Origin: Asaia bogorensis
Lineage (GTDB): Bacteria; Pseudomonadota; Alphaproteobacteria; Acetobacterales; Acetobacteraceae
Direction of reading: 5' to 3'
Assembly (NCBI GenBank): GCA_945873195.1
Contig: CAMCDA010000020.1
Span: 1 to 37,025, forward strand
Length of the DNA: 37,025 nucleotides
Shown: positions 1 through 9,182 of the stretch, piece after piece
How positions within the stretch are numbered: position 1 is the first letter of the stretch
Layout of the letters: each line of letters starts with the position of its first letter
Made by a program: the position numbers and the translations under genes
Notes under the pieces: model-generated
Databases searched by the model: none
The model's input: the letters and a program-made list of their open reading frames with translations, nothing else
What the model was told of the DNA's origin: nothing

Positions 1-8
1 GATCGAGA

Positions 9-911
9 TCACTCTGTCGCGTAAATTCGGATGGGAGTGGAAGAACGCCAAAAGTGCTTCGTCGCTGAGGCTCGCCGTCGCCATGGGTCCGATTCCCTTA
101 TCGAGGAGGCGTCAAAGTACTCCCCACAACGTTGAATCGCACCCTTGCCAGCGTCCGTGGTGGACAGCGTCGGCGCGAAACCACCCAGACGAACCTTGCC
201 GGCGTCCGTGGTGGACAGGGTCGGGGCGAAGCCACCCAGGCGAACCTTGCCAGCATCCGTGGTCGACAGCGTCGGAGCGAAGCCGCCGAGGCGAACCTTA
301 CCAGCGTCCGTGGTGCTCAGCGTCGGCGCGAAGCCGCCCAGGCGAACCTTGCCAGCGTCCGTGGTGGACAGGGTCGGGGCGAAGCCGCCCAGGCGAACCT
401 TGCCAGCATCCGTGGTCGACAGCGTCGGCGCGAAGCCACCCAGCCGAACCTTACCGGCGTCCGTGGTGGACAGCGTCGGGGCGAAACCGCCGAGGCGAAC
501 CTTGCCCGCATCCGTGGTGGACAGGGTCGGGGCGAAACCACCCAGGCGAACTTTGCCAGCGTCCGTGGTGGACAGGGTCGGGGCGAAGCCGCCCAGGCGA
601 ACCTTACCGGCGTCCGTGGTGGACAGGGTCGGGGCGAAGCCACCCAGGCGAACCTTGCCAGCGTCCGTGGTCGACAGCGTCGGGGCGAAACCACCCAACC
701 GAACCTTGCCAGCGTCCGTGGTGGACAGGGTCGGGGCGAAACCGCCCAGGCGAACCTTACCAGCATCCGTGGTGCTCAGCGTCGGGGCGAAGCCGCCCAG
801 GCGAACCTTACCAGCGTCCGTGGTCGCTAACGTCGGAGCAAAACCGCCCAAACGAACCTTACCGGCATCGGCGATTTCTTTCGATACGACAGAAGCGGAA
901 CGAACGAACAT
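9..911 (-). CDS. Tandem 17-residue repeat protein, possible multi-core peptide precursor
   Basis: This 300-residue protein has a 14-residue N-terminal segment (MFVRSASVVSKEIA), then 14 copies of a 17-residue unit (DAGKVRLGGFAPTLSTT), then a partial DAGK and a 44-residue tail rich in Arg, Trp and Ser. The first unit reads TLATT; the other 13 are identical. The start is an ATG preceded by AAAGGGG at Shine-Dalgarno distance, so it looks translated. No signal peptide, membrane segment or known domain is visible. Each unit carries Lys, Arg and Asp, with no Cys inside the units. I do not recognise the family. A short leader, many identical cores and strict conservation recall multi-core RiPP precursors, but the 14-residue leader is short for that class; a repeat scaffold is the alternative. 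Modifying enzymes, if any, would lie beyond position 1. The tldD gene upstream on the same strand is separated by a terminator. Confidence 0.75.
   Translation of the reverse strand: MFVRSASVVSKEIADAGKVRLGGFAPTLATTDAGKVRLGGFAPTLSTTDAGKVRLGGFAPTLSTTDAGKVRLGGFAPTLSTTDAGKVRLGGFAPTLSTTDAGKVRLGGFAPTLSTTDAGKVRLGGFAPTLSTTDAGKVRLGGFAPTLSTTDAGKVRLGGFAPTLSTTDAGKVRLGGFAPTLSTTDAGKVRLGGFAPTLSTTDAGKVRLGGFAPTLSTTDAGKVRLGGFAPTLSTTDAGKVRLGGFAPTLSTTDAGKGAIQRCGEYFDASSIRESDPWRRRASATKHFWRSSTPIRIYATE
156..869 (-). repeat. 51-bp tandem repeat, 14 copies, coding
   Basis: Fourteen head-to-tail copies of a 51-bp unit encode the 17-residue repeats. A further 12 bp (144-155) encode a partial fifteenth DAGK. Copies differ from each other at several bases, and every difference among the 13 Ser-type units is silent in the minus-strand frame. 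Serine is written TCC in eight units, TCG in three and AGC in two; Arg uses CGC, CGT and CGG; Leu uses CTG, CTC and TTG. Because 51 is a multiple of three, the other frames are open too, but there the same differences change residues. Confidence 0.97.
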
Positions 912-1267
912 GGTCTAACCCCTTTGCGCCTGTTTTGGAGACCTTGCGTCTTCGTGACGCTGGTCCCTGCGAACTGCATGACAATGAGATTCCCATATTG
1001 AGGATTTTTTATCGTTTTTTTAACGTTATCCCCGCGTCAAATCGTTAGCGACTCTGCTTTCATATTCGGTGTATTCGCATTTCGCTATGCATGTTCCAAA
1101 TCGCTCAATGCTTTCCATTGTGCGAAGCCACTGCATGGGTTCATTCAATTACTGGGGGACGTCTCATGAAAATGGCGGCACCCAGTGCCGCCATGTCCAA
1201 AATCCTGAGCCAGTCCACGCTTTCTCAGCGAATCGGTCCAGATGCAACCAATCCGGTTGGTATCAGG
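912..1267. other. Gene-free spacer with AT-rich tract upstream of the repeat gene
   Basis: No gene is visible here. The part next to the repeat gene (about 985-1120) is clearly AT-rich compared with its surroundings, with runs of T at 1006-1021, and probably carries the repeat gene's promoter. A TTGACG-like hexamer lies on the minus strand near 1036-1041, but I find no well-spaced -10 partner. The part next to tldD carries the tldD terminator. Confidence 0.5.
1168..1194 (-). terminator. Rho-independent terminator of tldD
   Basis: A perfect 10-bp stem (ATGGCGGCAC / GTGCCGCCAT) with a 3-nt loop occupies 1172-1194. Read on the minus strand it is followed by TTTTC. It lies 74 bp after the tldD stop codon and should separate tldD from the repeat gene further downstream. 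Confidence 0.75.
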
Positions 1268-2722
1268 TCAGGCCGCCGTGCCGCCAACCGTCAATCCGGC
1301 CATCTTTAACGTTGGCTGACCAACCCCGACCGGGACCCCCTGGCCGCTCTTGCCGCACGTGCCAATACCGGGGTCCATGGCCATGTCATTACCGACCATT
1401 GTCACGCGCGTTAACGCATCAGGCCCATTTCCGATCAGCGTCGCCCCACGCACCGGCGCCGTAATCTTCCCGTCTTCGATCAGATAGGCCTCACTGGCCG
1501 AGAACACGAACTTGCCCGACGTGATATCGACCTGCCCGCCGCCGAAATTCACGGCATACAGACCTTTGCTGACCGACCGGATCATCTCCTCCGGGTCATG
1601 CGTGCCACCCAACATCACCGTGTTCGTCATGCGCGGCATCGGGGAGTGGGCATAGGACTGCCGCCGTCCGTTCCCGGTCGCCCGCATCCCCATCAGCCGC
1701 GCGTTCAGGCGATCCTGCATGTAGCCAACAAGAATGCCGTCCTCGATCAGGACCGTGCGGCTGGTCGGCGTGCCTTCATCGTCAACCGTCAGGCTGCCGC
1801 GCCGATCCGCGATCGTGCCGTCGTCGATGACGGTCACGCCGGGCGATGCAATGCGCTCCCCCAGCAGGCCGGCGAAAGCCGAGGTCTTCTTGCGGTTGAA
1901 GTCACCTTCCAGCCCGTGGCCGATCGCCTCATGCAACAGGATGCCAGGCCAGCCGGAGCCGAGCACGACTTCCATCTCCCCGGCGGGGGCCGCTCGGCTG
2001 TCAAGATTGACCAGCGCCTGGCGCAAGGCCTCATCCACCGCGCCGCGCCACACCGACTCGGCCATGACGGCGTCATAGGCATGGCGGCCGCCCAGCCCGT
2101 GGCTGCCGGTTTCCCGCCGCCCGTCCTTTTCCACGACGACGGACACGTTCAACCGCACCAAGGGGCGCAGGTCCGCGACGCGCGTCCCATCAGCGCGCAA
2201 AATCTGCACCGCCTGCCACTCCCCGCCGATCGAGGCCATGACCTGCGTGACCCGGCTGTCCTTGGCGCGCGCATAGGCGTCGATCTCAGCCAACAGGCTG
2301 GTGCGGGTGGAGAACGCCATCGCGCGCAGGGGGTTCACGTCGGAATACAGCCGGACATTGGTGGAGCGCGGCGGTTCCGCCGCCTCCCCCGCATGACCCG
2401 CCGCCACCGATGCCACGGTCTCAGCCGCTCGGCGCAGCGCCGCTTCCGAGATTTCACCGGCATGGGCATAGCCCGTCGCCTCCCCGGCCACGGCACGCAG
2501 GCCGAAACCCAGGCTGGAGTCCGAGGCCGCACTGCGAATGCGTCCATCGTCCAGGCTGATCTGCTCGCTTTCCCGATACTCCAGGAACAACTCGCCATCG
2601 TCGCTGCCGGTCAGCGCGGCCTGGACCTGGCGTTCGGCCGCGGCGCGATCGAGTTCAGCGCCCGCGCGCTCGAAAAAGAGCGTGTCGGTGGCGGCCAGCG
2701 GTGTCGTGCCCGTGATGGTCAT
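1268..2722 (-). CDS. tldD: TldD metalloprotease subunit
   Basis: This is a 484-residue TldD-family zinc peptidase subunit, full length for the family. The metal-binding HExxxH motif reads HEAIGH at residues 264-269, and the glycine-rich C-terminal region with GTCGKSGQGVPVGVGQPTLK is typical. In E. coli TldD pairs with TldE (PmbA) to degrade unfolded peptides, including the CcdA antitoxin and the leader of microcin B17; TldD carries the metal site. No tldE is in this window. The gene follows the histidine kinase by 63 bp on the same strand and may share its transcript. A hairpin terminator follows it. The start ATG has no strong Shine-Dalgarno. Its closeness to the repeat-protein gene is suggestive given TldD's known role in peptide maturation, but TldD is also an ordinary single-copy gene in these bacteria. 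Confidence 0.95.
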   Translation of the reverse strand: MTITGTTPLAATDTLFFERAGAELDRAAAERQVQAALTGSDDGELFLEYRESEQISLDDGRIRSAASDSSLGFGLRAVAGEATGYAHAGEISEAALRRAAETVASVAAGHAGEAAEPPRSTNVRLYSDVNPLRAMAFSTRTSLLAEIDAYARAKDSRVTQVMASIGGEWQAVQILRADGTRVADLRPLVRLNVSVVVEKDGRRETGSHGLGGRHAYDAVMAESVWRGAVDEALRQALVNLDSRAAPAGEMEVVLGSGWPGILLHEAIGHGLEGDFNRKKTSAFAGLLGERIASPGVTVIDDGTIADRRGSLTVDDEGTPTSRTVLIEDGILVGYMQDRLNARLMGMRATGNGRRQSYAHSPMPRMTNTVMLGGTHDPEEMIRSVSKGLYAVNFGGGQVDITSGKFVFSASEAYLIEDGKITAPVRGATLIGNGPDALTRVTMVGNDMAMDPGIGTCGKSGQGVPVGVGQPTLKMAGLTVGGTAA

Positions 2723-2785
2723 GCTGGGTATCCCTGCAAACAGTTCAGCGTATCAGATGGGGTGTCCGGTCCGACCTGAAACCGG

Positions 2786-5074
2786 TCATCGCACCAGTCG
2801 GCTTGCTGGCAACCGGATCTCGGCCTCGGTGCCGCCGGCTGGGCGGCTGCGAAGCGTCAGCTGGCCATCATGACCGGTGACCATCGCCCGGGCGATGTAC
2901 AGCCCCAGGCCAGCCCCCGGGTAGCGACGTGACAGCGTGTTGTCGAGTTGGGTGAAGGGTTCAAACACCCGCTCAAGGTCAGCCTCCGGAATGCCGATGC
3001 CGGAGTCGCGTACGTATATATATAGATCGCCATCGGAGCCGATCCTGGCGCCGATGGCGACGCTGCCGCCGGCCTCCGTGAACTTGATGGCATTCGAAAG
3101 CAATTGGTGCAGGGCCTGCTGCATCCAACGCTCATCCGAGCGTAGCCGCGGCAGATCGGGCGCGATTTCCACCTGAACGGTGATCTCTCCGGCCTGGGCG
3201 GTGGTGTGGGATTGCCGGACGACGGCGCGGATCAGGTGGTCCACATCCACCTGTTCGGCGGACAGGTCAAACCGCCCCGCCTCCAGCCGAGCCACGTCCA
3301 GGACGATGTTGACGACGGACAGAAGCTGCCGGCCGGCTTCGTTGATTTCCTGCGCGAATTCCGTGACACGGTCGGGGTCCGGTTCCACACCTTCCCGTAT
3401 CAACGCGTCGGAGAAGCCGATCACCGCGTTCAACGGCGTACGGAGCTCGTGGCTCATGGTCGCGAGGAAACGGGATTTGGCGAGGTTCGCGGCCTCCGCG
3501 GCGTCGCGGGATCGCCGCAATTCCTCCTCGATCATCCGCGTTTCGGTGATGTCGGTGTAGGTCGTTACCCAGCCGCCATTCGCGGTCGGGTCCGATCGCA
3601 TGTCCAGCACGCGGCCGGTCCGCATGGTCACCTGGCGCCGGTATGGAACGCTGTGATCGCGGACATCGATATCACTGGCGATCCAGTCCGGGTCTTCCGT
3701 ATCGGCCCAGGCCTTGTTGGCCCGCAGGAGCTCGATGACCTCGGCATCCGTCTTCCCTGGCACCAGCACACCCTCGGCCTGGCCCAGCAATTCAGTGGTC
3801 ACTGCGTTGGTCGCGATCAGGCGGCGATCCGGGCCCCAGAGCAGGATACCGTGGCGGATGCTGGCGACCATGGCCGCCATGTCCTCGGTCCGGCGGGCGC
3901 CTTCCGCCTCGGCCGCGACCAGGGGCGTGATGTCGGTGACCACGCTGATATGGCCGCCGTTCGGTAGCGGCGCGGTACGAACGTCGATCGCCGTCCCATC
4001 CGGCCGTTGCCGGCGGCGCTGCTGGCCCCGGCTGATATCGAACGCCATCTGCTGGGCGAACACGGTGCCGGGATCGCCTGGGCCGAATTCCCCTGCTTGG
4101 GACCGGCGGCGGATGACGTCGACCATGTGATCGCCGACCTGGAGCGGCGCGCCCGCCATCACCTTCGTATAGGTCGGGTTGAACATCAGCACCCGTTGGT
4201 CCGGGCCATAGACGCAGATCCCGTGCGGCACGGCGGCCAGGATCGTGTCGAGCAGGCCAGCCCTGCGGCGCGCTTCGTCCTCGGCCAGGGCCAACGGCGT
4301 GATGTCGGTGACGGTGATGGTCCAGCCGCCATCCGGCAGCGGGGCGGAGACGACATCAATGACCGCCGCGCCGGCGGTCAGCCGCCGCACGCTGGACGGA
4401 ACGCCGCGGTTGGCGTTCCGTTGGTCGTTCAGGAACGCGATCCCATCGGCGCCGGAATACTCATCCCGATCCGCCATCAGCGCCAGCAGGGCGGCGAAGG
4501 TCGTGCCGGGCGCTACTTTCTCGATCGGCAGGGACAAGAGTTCGGCGAAGCTCGGGTTGGCGAACAGCAGCCTGCCATCGGCCCCGAACGCGCCAAGCCC
4601 CGTGCGCAGGGTCGCGAGCGCGGCGGTGGTTTGCCCCATGGCGCGTTCCGCATCGGCGCGCGCGGCCAGCAGGCCTGTCGTTTCGATGGCGCAGACGACG
4701 TAACCGCCTGACTCGATGGGCGCGCTGTAGAGGTCGAAACTGCGTCCCAGATAGGTGCGGCGGCGCAGACGGCCGGGCTGGGATCGGTCGGGGGCCATCA
4801 CCGCCGCGACCTGCGCCTCGGGGTCGCCGGGGCCGTAGACTCCCCGCAGGGCCGACGCGCGCACGGCGTCGATCACCGGCGTACCTGGGGGGTAGGCGTT
4901 GTTCGGCAGTCCCAACGACAGCAGGAACGCCGGGTTCATCAGGACGATACGCTGTTCGGAGTCGATGATCGCGACGCCGACCTGCATAGCGTTGATCGCG
5001 GCCGCGAGCGGTGCATCGAGCAATCCGGCCGAGGGTGACGTCCGGGCCAGACGCTGGACGGACTGGTCGGTCAT
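2786..5074 (-). CDS. Multi-PAS sensor histidine kinase
   Basis: This 762-residue protein has four PAS-type domains in series (about 25-135, 155-265, 280-395 and 405-515), the later ones of the PAS_7 style. They are followed by a HisKA dimerisation domain with the H-box MSHELRTPLNAVIGF (phospho-acceptor His542). The HATPase domain has the N-box NAIKFT, the G1 box DSGIGIP and the G2 box GAGLGLYIA. No membrane segments or receiver domain are seen, so it is a cytoplasmic kinase whose response regulator is elsewhere. The start ATG overlaps the ctaA stop as ATGA, a sign of translational coupling; the longer upstream open frame is antisense-type overlap with ctaA and is not used. The ligand is unknown. 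PAS domains in this setting could sense redox, oxygen or heme, but no diagnostic residue tells which. Confidence 0.9.
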   Translation of the reverse strand: MTDQSVQRLARTSPSAGLLDAPLAAAINAMQVGVAIIDSEQRIVLMNPAFLLSLGLPNNAYPPGTPVIDAVRASALRGVYGPGDPEAQVAAVMAPDRSQPGRLRRRTYLGRSFDLYSAPIESGGYVVCAIETTGLLAARADAERAMGQTTAALATLRTGLGAFGADGRLLFANPSFAELLSLPIEKVAPGTTFAALLALMADRDEYSGADGIAFLNDQRNANRGVPSSVRRLTAGAAVIDVVSAPLPDGGWTITVTDITPLALAEDEARRRAGLLDTILAAVPHGICVYGPDQRVLMFNPTYTKVMAGAPLQVGDHMVDVIRRRSQAGEFGPGDPGTVFAQQMAFDISRGQQRRRQRPDGTAIDVRTAPLPNGGHISVVTDITPLVAAEAEGARRTEDMAAMVASIRHGILLWGPDRRLIATNAVTTELLGQAEGVLVPGKTDAEVIELLRANKAWADTEDPDWIASDIDVRDHSVPYRRQVTMRTGRVLDMRSDPTANGGWVTTYTDITETRMIEEELRRSRDAAEAANLAKSRFLATMSHELRTPLNAVIGFSDALIREGVEPDPDRVTEFAQEINEAGRQLLSVVNIVLDVARLEAGRFDLSAEQVDVDHLIRAVVRQSHTTAQAGEITVQVEIAPDLPRLRSDERWMQQALHQLLSNAIKFTEAGGSVAIGARIGSDGDLYIYVRDSGIGIPEADLERVFEPFTQLDNTLSRRYPGAGLGLYIARAMVTGHDGQLTLRSRPAGGTEAEIRLPASRLVR

Positions 5075-6168
5075 TCCGGCCCGCCGCGAGCACGGGGCAC
5101 GCGGGTTGTATGCAGCAGCACGAGCGCGACCGTCAGAACAAGGACGGCGCCCAACTGGTGCGCGGCGGCCAGACCGACGGGAACCACATGCAACAGCGTT
5201 GCGATGCCGAGCAGATATTGGCCGGCGACAAGCGTGGCGAGGAAGACGAGCGGCAACCGGGGCACGGCGTCGGCCGGCGCGCGCAGGCCGATCACGACCG
5301 TGACCACCGCACAGACCGCGGTGACCGAGGCGAGCAGGCGATGGTTGAACTGCACGGCCGCGATGTTCTCGGTCAGGTTCAGCACAAACGGCCGCAGGTC
5401 GGCGTAGCCCGCCGGGATGAGTTGCCCGTCCATCAGGGGGAAGGTGTTGTAGGTCATGCCGGCATGCAGGCCTGCCACGAACCCTCCGGCCAGGATGGTC
5501 AACGCGGTGGCCACGGTGGAAATGCCGGCCCACAGATGGGTACGGTGGGCCAGGCGTGGCGCGCGGGCGGTGCCAAGCACCACTCCGAGGCCGGTCCATA
5601 GAAGCGCGCCATACAAAACAATGGCCAACCCGAGGTGGATGACCAACCGATAGACCGAAACCTTCGTGGCGTCGGGGAAGAAGCCAGACGCGACCATGAA
5701 CCAGCCAATCACACCCTGCATGCCGCCCAGGACCAACAGCAGCAGCAGCCGGGGGATCAAGCGTCGGGCGATGTGTCCCTTGGCCCAGAACCAGACGAGC
5801 GGCACCAGGAATGCGAAGCCCAGCAGGCGGCCCCAAAGGCGGTGGAACCATTCGAGCCAGAAGATGCTCTTGAAGTCCGCCAGTTGGAAATCAGCGTTGA
5901 CCAGGGCGAATTGCGGGATCTGCTTGTAAAGGGCGAACAGGCGCTGCCATTCCGCATCGCTCAGCGGCGGCAGTGTGCCCATGATCGGGGCCCATTCCAT
6001 GATGGAAAGGCCCGATCCCGTGAGTCGGGTCAGGCCACCAAGGGCGATCATCGCGAGAACCATGGCGGCGACCGTGAACAACCATGTGCCCACGAGCCGG
6101 CGGCTGCGCCGACTTGCCGCGCGGTCACTGGCGGACGCGCCGGGGAAATCTGCCACGTCAAAAGGCAT
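5071..6168 (-). CDS. ctaA: Heme A synthase (COX15/CtaA)
   Basis: This 365-residue, eight-helix membrane protein oxidises the heme O C8 methyl group to make heme A for aa3-type cytochrome oxidase. Conserved helix histidines are visible in EWFHRLWGR, VIHLGLA, QFNHRLLAS and AAHQLGAV, the heme-binding positions of the alphaproteobacterial COX15 class. The ATG at 6168 was chosen; a longer open frame starts with TTG at 6189 and would add seven residues. The gene is first in a minus-strand run with the histidine kinase and probably tldD, and its stop codon overlaps the kinase start by 4 bp. No ctaB, ctaG or cox structural genes are in the window. Confidence 0.95.
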   Translation of the reverse strand: MPFDVADFPGASASDRAASRRSRRLVGTWLFTVAAMVLAMIALGGLTRLTGSGLSIMEWAPIMGTLPPLSDAEWQRLFALYKQIPQFALVNADFQLADFKSIFWLEWFHRLWGRLLGFAFLVPLVWFWAKGHIARRLIPRLLLLLVLGGMQGVIGWFMVASGFFPDATKVSVYRLVIHLGLAIVLYGALLWTGLGVVLGTARAPRLAHRTHLWAGISTVATALTILAGGFVAGLHAGMTYNTFPLMDGQLIPAGYADLRPFVLNLTENIAAVQFNHRLLASVTAVCAVVTVVIGLRAPADAVPRLPLVFLATLVAGQYLLGIATLLHVVPVGLAAAHQLGAVLVLTVALVLLHTTRVPRARGGPE

Positions 6169-6356
6169 GGCCGGGACTATAGGCCGCAAGCGACGCCATG
6201 GATACAGGTTGTTGCTGACGCCACCGTCCCAGCGACCGGCAATCCGGCGGCCACTGCCGATTGGCGGGCGGACAACCGACCGTGGCTCTCGCTTTTTGAC
6301 GGCACCTGACGGCCAGATGAGCCCGCTCTCTGGAAAGACCAGTCAATTTCAACAAT

Positions 6357-6383
6357 TTGTCACTCTCTCCCAGAGAGTGCTTA
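6357..6383 (+). promoter_or_regulatory. CIRCE-like operator 1 (degenerate)
   Basis: The left arm is TTGTCACTC and the right arm is GAGTGCTTA, with a 9-bp spacer. The CIRCE consensus is TTAGCACTC-N9-GAGTGCTAA, so the left arm has two mismatches and the right arm one. It lies just upstream of the -35 box of the groES promoter. It also reads as an 8-bp hairpin (CACTCTCT/AGAGAGTG). Confidence 0.6.
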
Positions 6384-6389
6384 AGCCTC

Positions 6390-6418
6390 TTGACTCCGGC
6401 CGCTCGGGCACCTAGATC
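6390..6418 (+). promoter_or_regulatory. groESL promoter
   Basis: TTGACT at 6390-6395 and TAGATC at 6413-6418 are separated by exactly 17 bp. With the preceding C the -35 reads CTTGA, and the -10 region CCTAGATCG is also close to the alphaproteobacterial heat-shock sigma (RpoH) pattern CYTATNTNNG. Either sigma-70 or RpoH, or both, could use it. Predicted transcription starts inside the second CIRCE element. Confidence 0.6.
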
Positions 6419-6419
6419 G

Positions 6420-6446
6420 CTGGCACTCCTTGACCAGGAGTGCCAG
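6420..6446 (+). promoter_or_regulatory. CIRCE operator 2 (HrcA site)
   Basis: Arms CTGGCACTC and GAGTGCCAG form a perfect 9-bp inverted repeat with a 9-bp spacer, extended by one more G/C pair on each side. This has the spacing of CIRCE, the HrcA repressor site found ahead of groESL in many bacteria, though the outer bases are CTG/CAG in place of TTA/TAA. It overlaps the predicted transcription start. Confidence 0.85.
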
Positions 6447-6531
6447 CGGTCGTTGAGGCGCCCATTCCGGGGTCACGCGTCGTTGGCAATTCAACTCACT
6501 CTGGTTGAGACAAAACCCAGGAGCGATCCGT

Positions 6532-6843
6532 ATGAACTTTCGTCCCCTCCATGACCGGGTCGTGGTCCGGCGGCTGACCGCCGAAGAAAAGACCGCGGGC
6601 GGCATCATCATCCCCGACACCGCCCAGGAAAAGCCGATGGAAGGCGAAGTCATCGCCGTCGGCCCCGGCGCGCGCAACGAACAGGGCCAGCTCGTGGCCA
6701 TGGACGTGAAGGCCGGCGACAAGATCCTGTTCGGCAAGTGGTCCGGCACCGAGGTGAAGCTGGGCGGCGAGGATCTCCTCATCATGAAGGAGTCCGACAT
6801 CATGGGCATCATCGACGCCCCCGCCGCCGGCAAGAAGAAGTAA
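6532..6843 (+). CDS. groS: Co-chaperonin GroES (Hsp10)
   Basis: This 103-residue protein is the heptameric lid of the GroEL folding chamber. The N-terminus [14 protein letters not shown], the mobile loop around [17 protein letters not shown] and the [13 protein letters not shown] segment are standard GroES. The ATG at 6532 follows AGGAG by 8 bp; an upstream in-frame ATG at 6505 is less well placed. The gene is followed 60 bp later by groEL in the usual bicistronic operon, controlled by the promoter and CIRCE pair upstream. Confidence 0.97.
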   Translation: MNFRPLHDRVVVRRLTAEEKTAGGIIIPDTAQEKPMEGEVIAVGPGARNEQGQLVAMDVKAGDKILFGKWSGTEVKLGGEDLLIMKESDIMGIIDAPAAGKKK

Positions 6844-6885
6844 GGCCAGACGGCCCACTTTCCGTCCCGGTTTCAATTCACGTAA

Positions 6886-8550
<1,665 letters not shown>

Positions 8551-8597
8551 TCCCGCGCGCGGGGGTTCCACCCCTCGCACACGAGATCGACGACGGA

Positions 8598-8626
8598 AGA
8601 GCGGGCCCTCGGGTCCGCTCTTTTTC
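8598..8626 (+). terminator. Rho-independent terminator of groESL
   Basis: A 7-bp stem AGAGCGG/CCGCTCT at 8598-8621, extendable by inner G-T and C-G pairs, is followed by a run of five T starting at the last stem base. It lies 48 bp past the groEL stop. Confidence 0.85.
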
Positions 8627-8923
8627 GTTTGCGGCGCGACATTTTTGTGACCACAGCGCACGACGTCGCGGATATTCCAGAAGGACGGAAAATACCCGGC
8701 TTCGTCCTAAAGTGGACAAGAATACATCGCCCTTGTCTTGGGCTTAAGGCGCGGCCACGATTGACAGGTTCGGCCATTTCTGGGCCAACTTGGCAGCGCA
8801 ATCGTATTTTGGCTAGCCTTGCTGCGCCTCCGTCTGTCGGGTGCTCTCAAGACCTCCAAAGGCCCGGTTGACTAAACCGTCCGGCGATGGCGCCGGACGC
8901 ACTGGACGGAGAAGGACGCGACA
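8627..8923 (+). promoter_or_regulatory. Cold-shock gene leader with RBS-proximal hairpin
   Basis: No gene is seen between the groESL terminator and the cold-shock gene. A possible weak promoter is TTGGCA at 8790 with CTAGCC 17 bp later. Just upstream of the ribosome binding site, 8878-8899 form a perfect 9-bp stem (CGTCCGGCG/CGCCGGACG) with a 4-nt loop ATGG. The Shine-Dalgarno GGAGAAGGA starts about 9 bp after the hairpin. Long structured leaders are common in csp mRNAs, so a role in temperature-dependent translation is plausible but inferred. Confidence 0.5.
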
Positions 8924-9127
8924 ATGTCTACGGGGACAGTCAAGTGGTTTAATACCACAAAGGGCTACGGGTTCATCATGCCGCAGGAAGGCGGCAAGGA
9001 TGTGTTCGTGCATATCACCGCGGTGCAGGCCGCCGGGCTTCGTGGCCTGAACGAAGGACAGAAGGTCAGCTATGACGTGGTGATGGAGCGTGGCAAGGCC
9101 GCCGCGACGAACCTGAAGCCGCTCTGA
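8924..9127 (+). CDS. Cold-shock protein, CspA family
   Basis: This 67-residue single cold-shock-domain protein binds single-stranded RNA and DNA as a chaperone. RNP1 reads KGYGFI and RNP2 reads VFVHI, with the typical start GTVKWFNTTKGYGF. A strong Shine-Dalgarno (GGAGAAGGA) precedes the ATG, and a perfect hairpin lies just before that. Which csp paralogue this is cannot be said, and cold induction is not certain since several family members are constitutive. Its position after groESL places two stress proteins together. Confidence 0.95.
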   Translation: MSTGTVKWFNTTKGYGFIMPQEGGKDVFVHITAVQAAGLRGLNEGQKVSYDVVMERGKAAATNLKPL

Positions 9128-9182
9128 CCCCAATATCAGACCCAGCCATCGCGGCTGGACAGCGGCGGGAGACCCAATCACG

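Noticed and set aside
156..869. CRISPR array
   Set aside because: The repeats are contiguous 51-bp units with no unique spacers and encode a conserved peptide.
83..1048. Long plus-strand open frames over the repeat array
   Set aside because: The 51-bp period keeps all frames open. In the plus frames, unit differences change residues, while in the minus frame they are silent, so the minus frame is the real one.
9..2722. Repeat gene and tldD as one operon
   Set aside because: A strong terminator and about 350 bp with an AT-rich region separate them.
5075..5851. Longer N-terminus for the PAS kinase
   Set aside because: This extension lies over ctaA and has no domain; the ATGA overlap gives a normal start at 5074.
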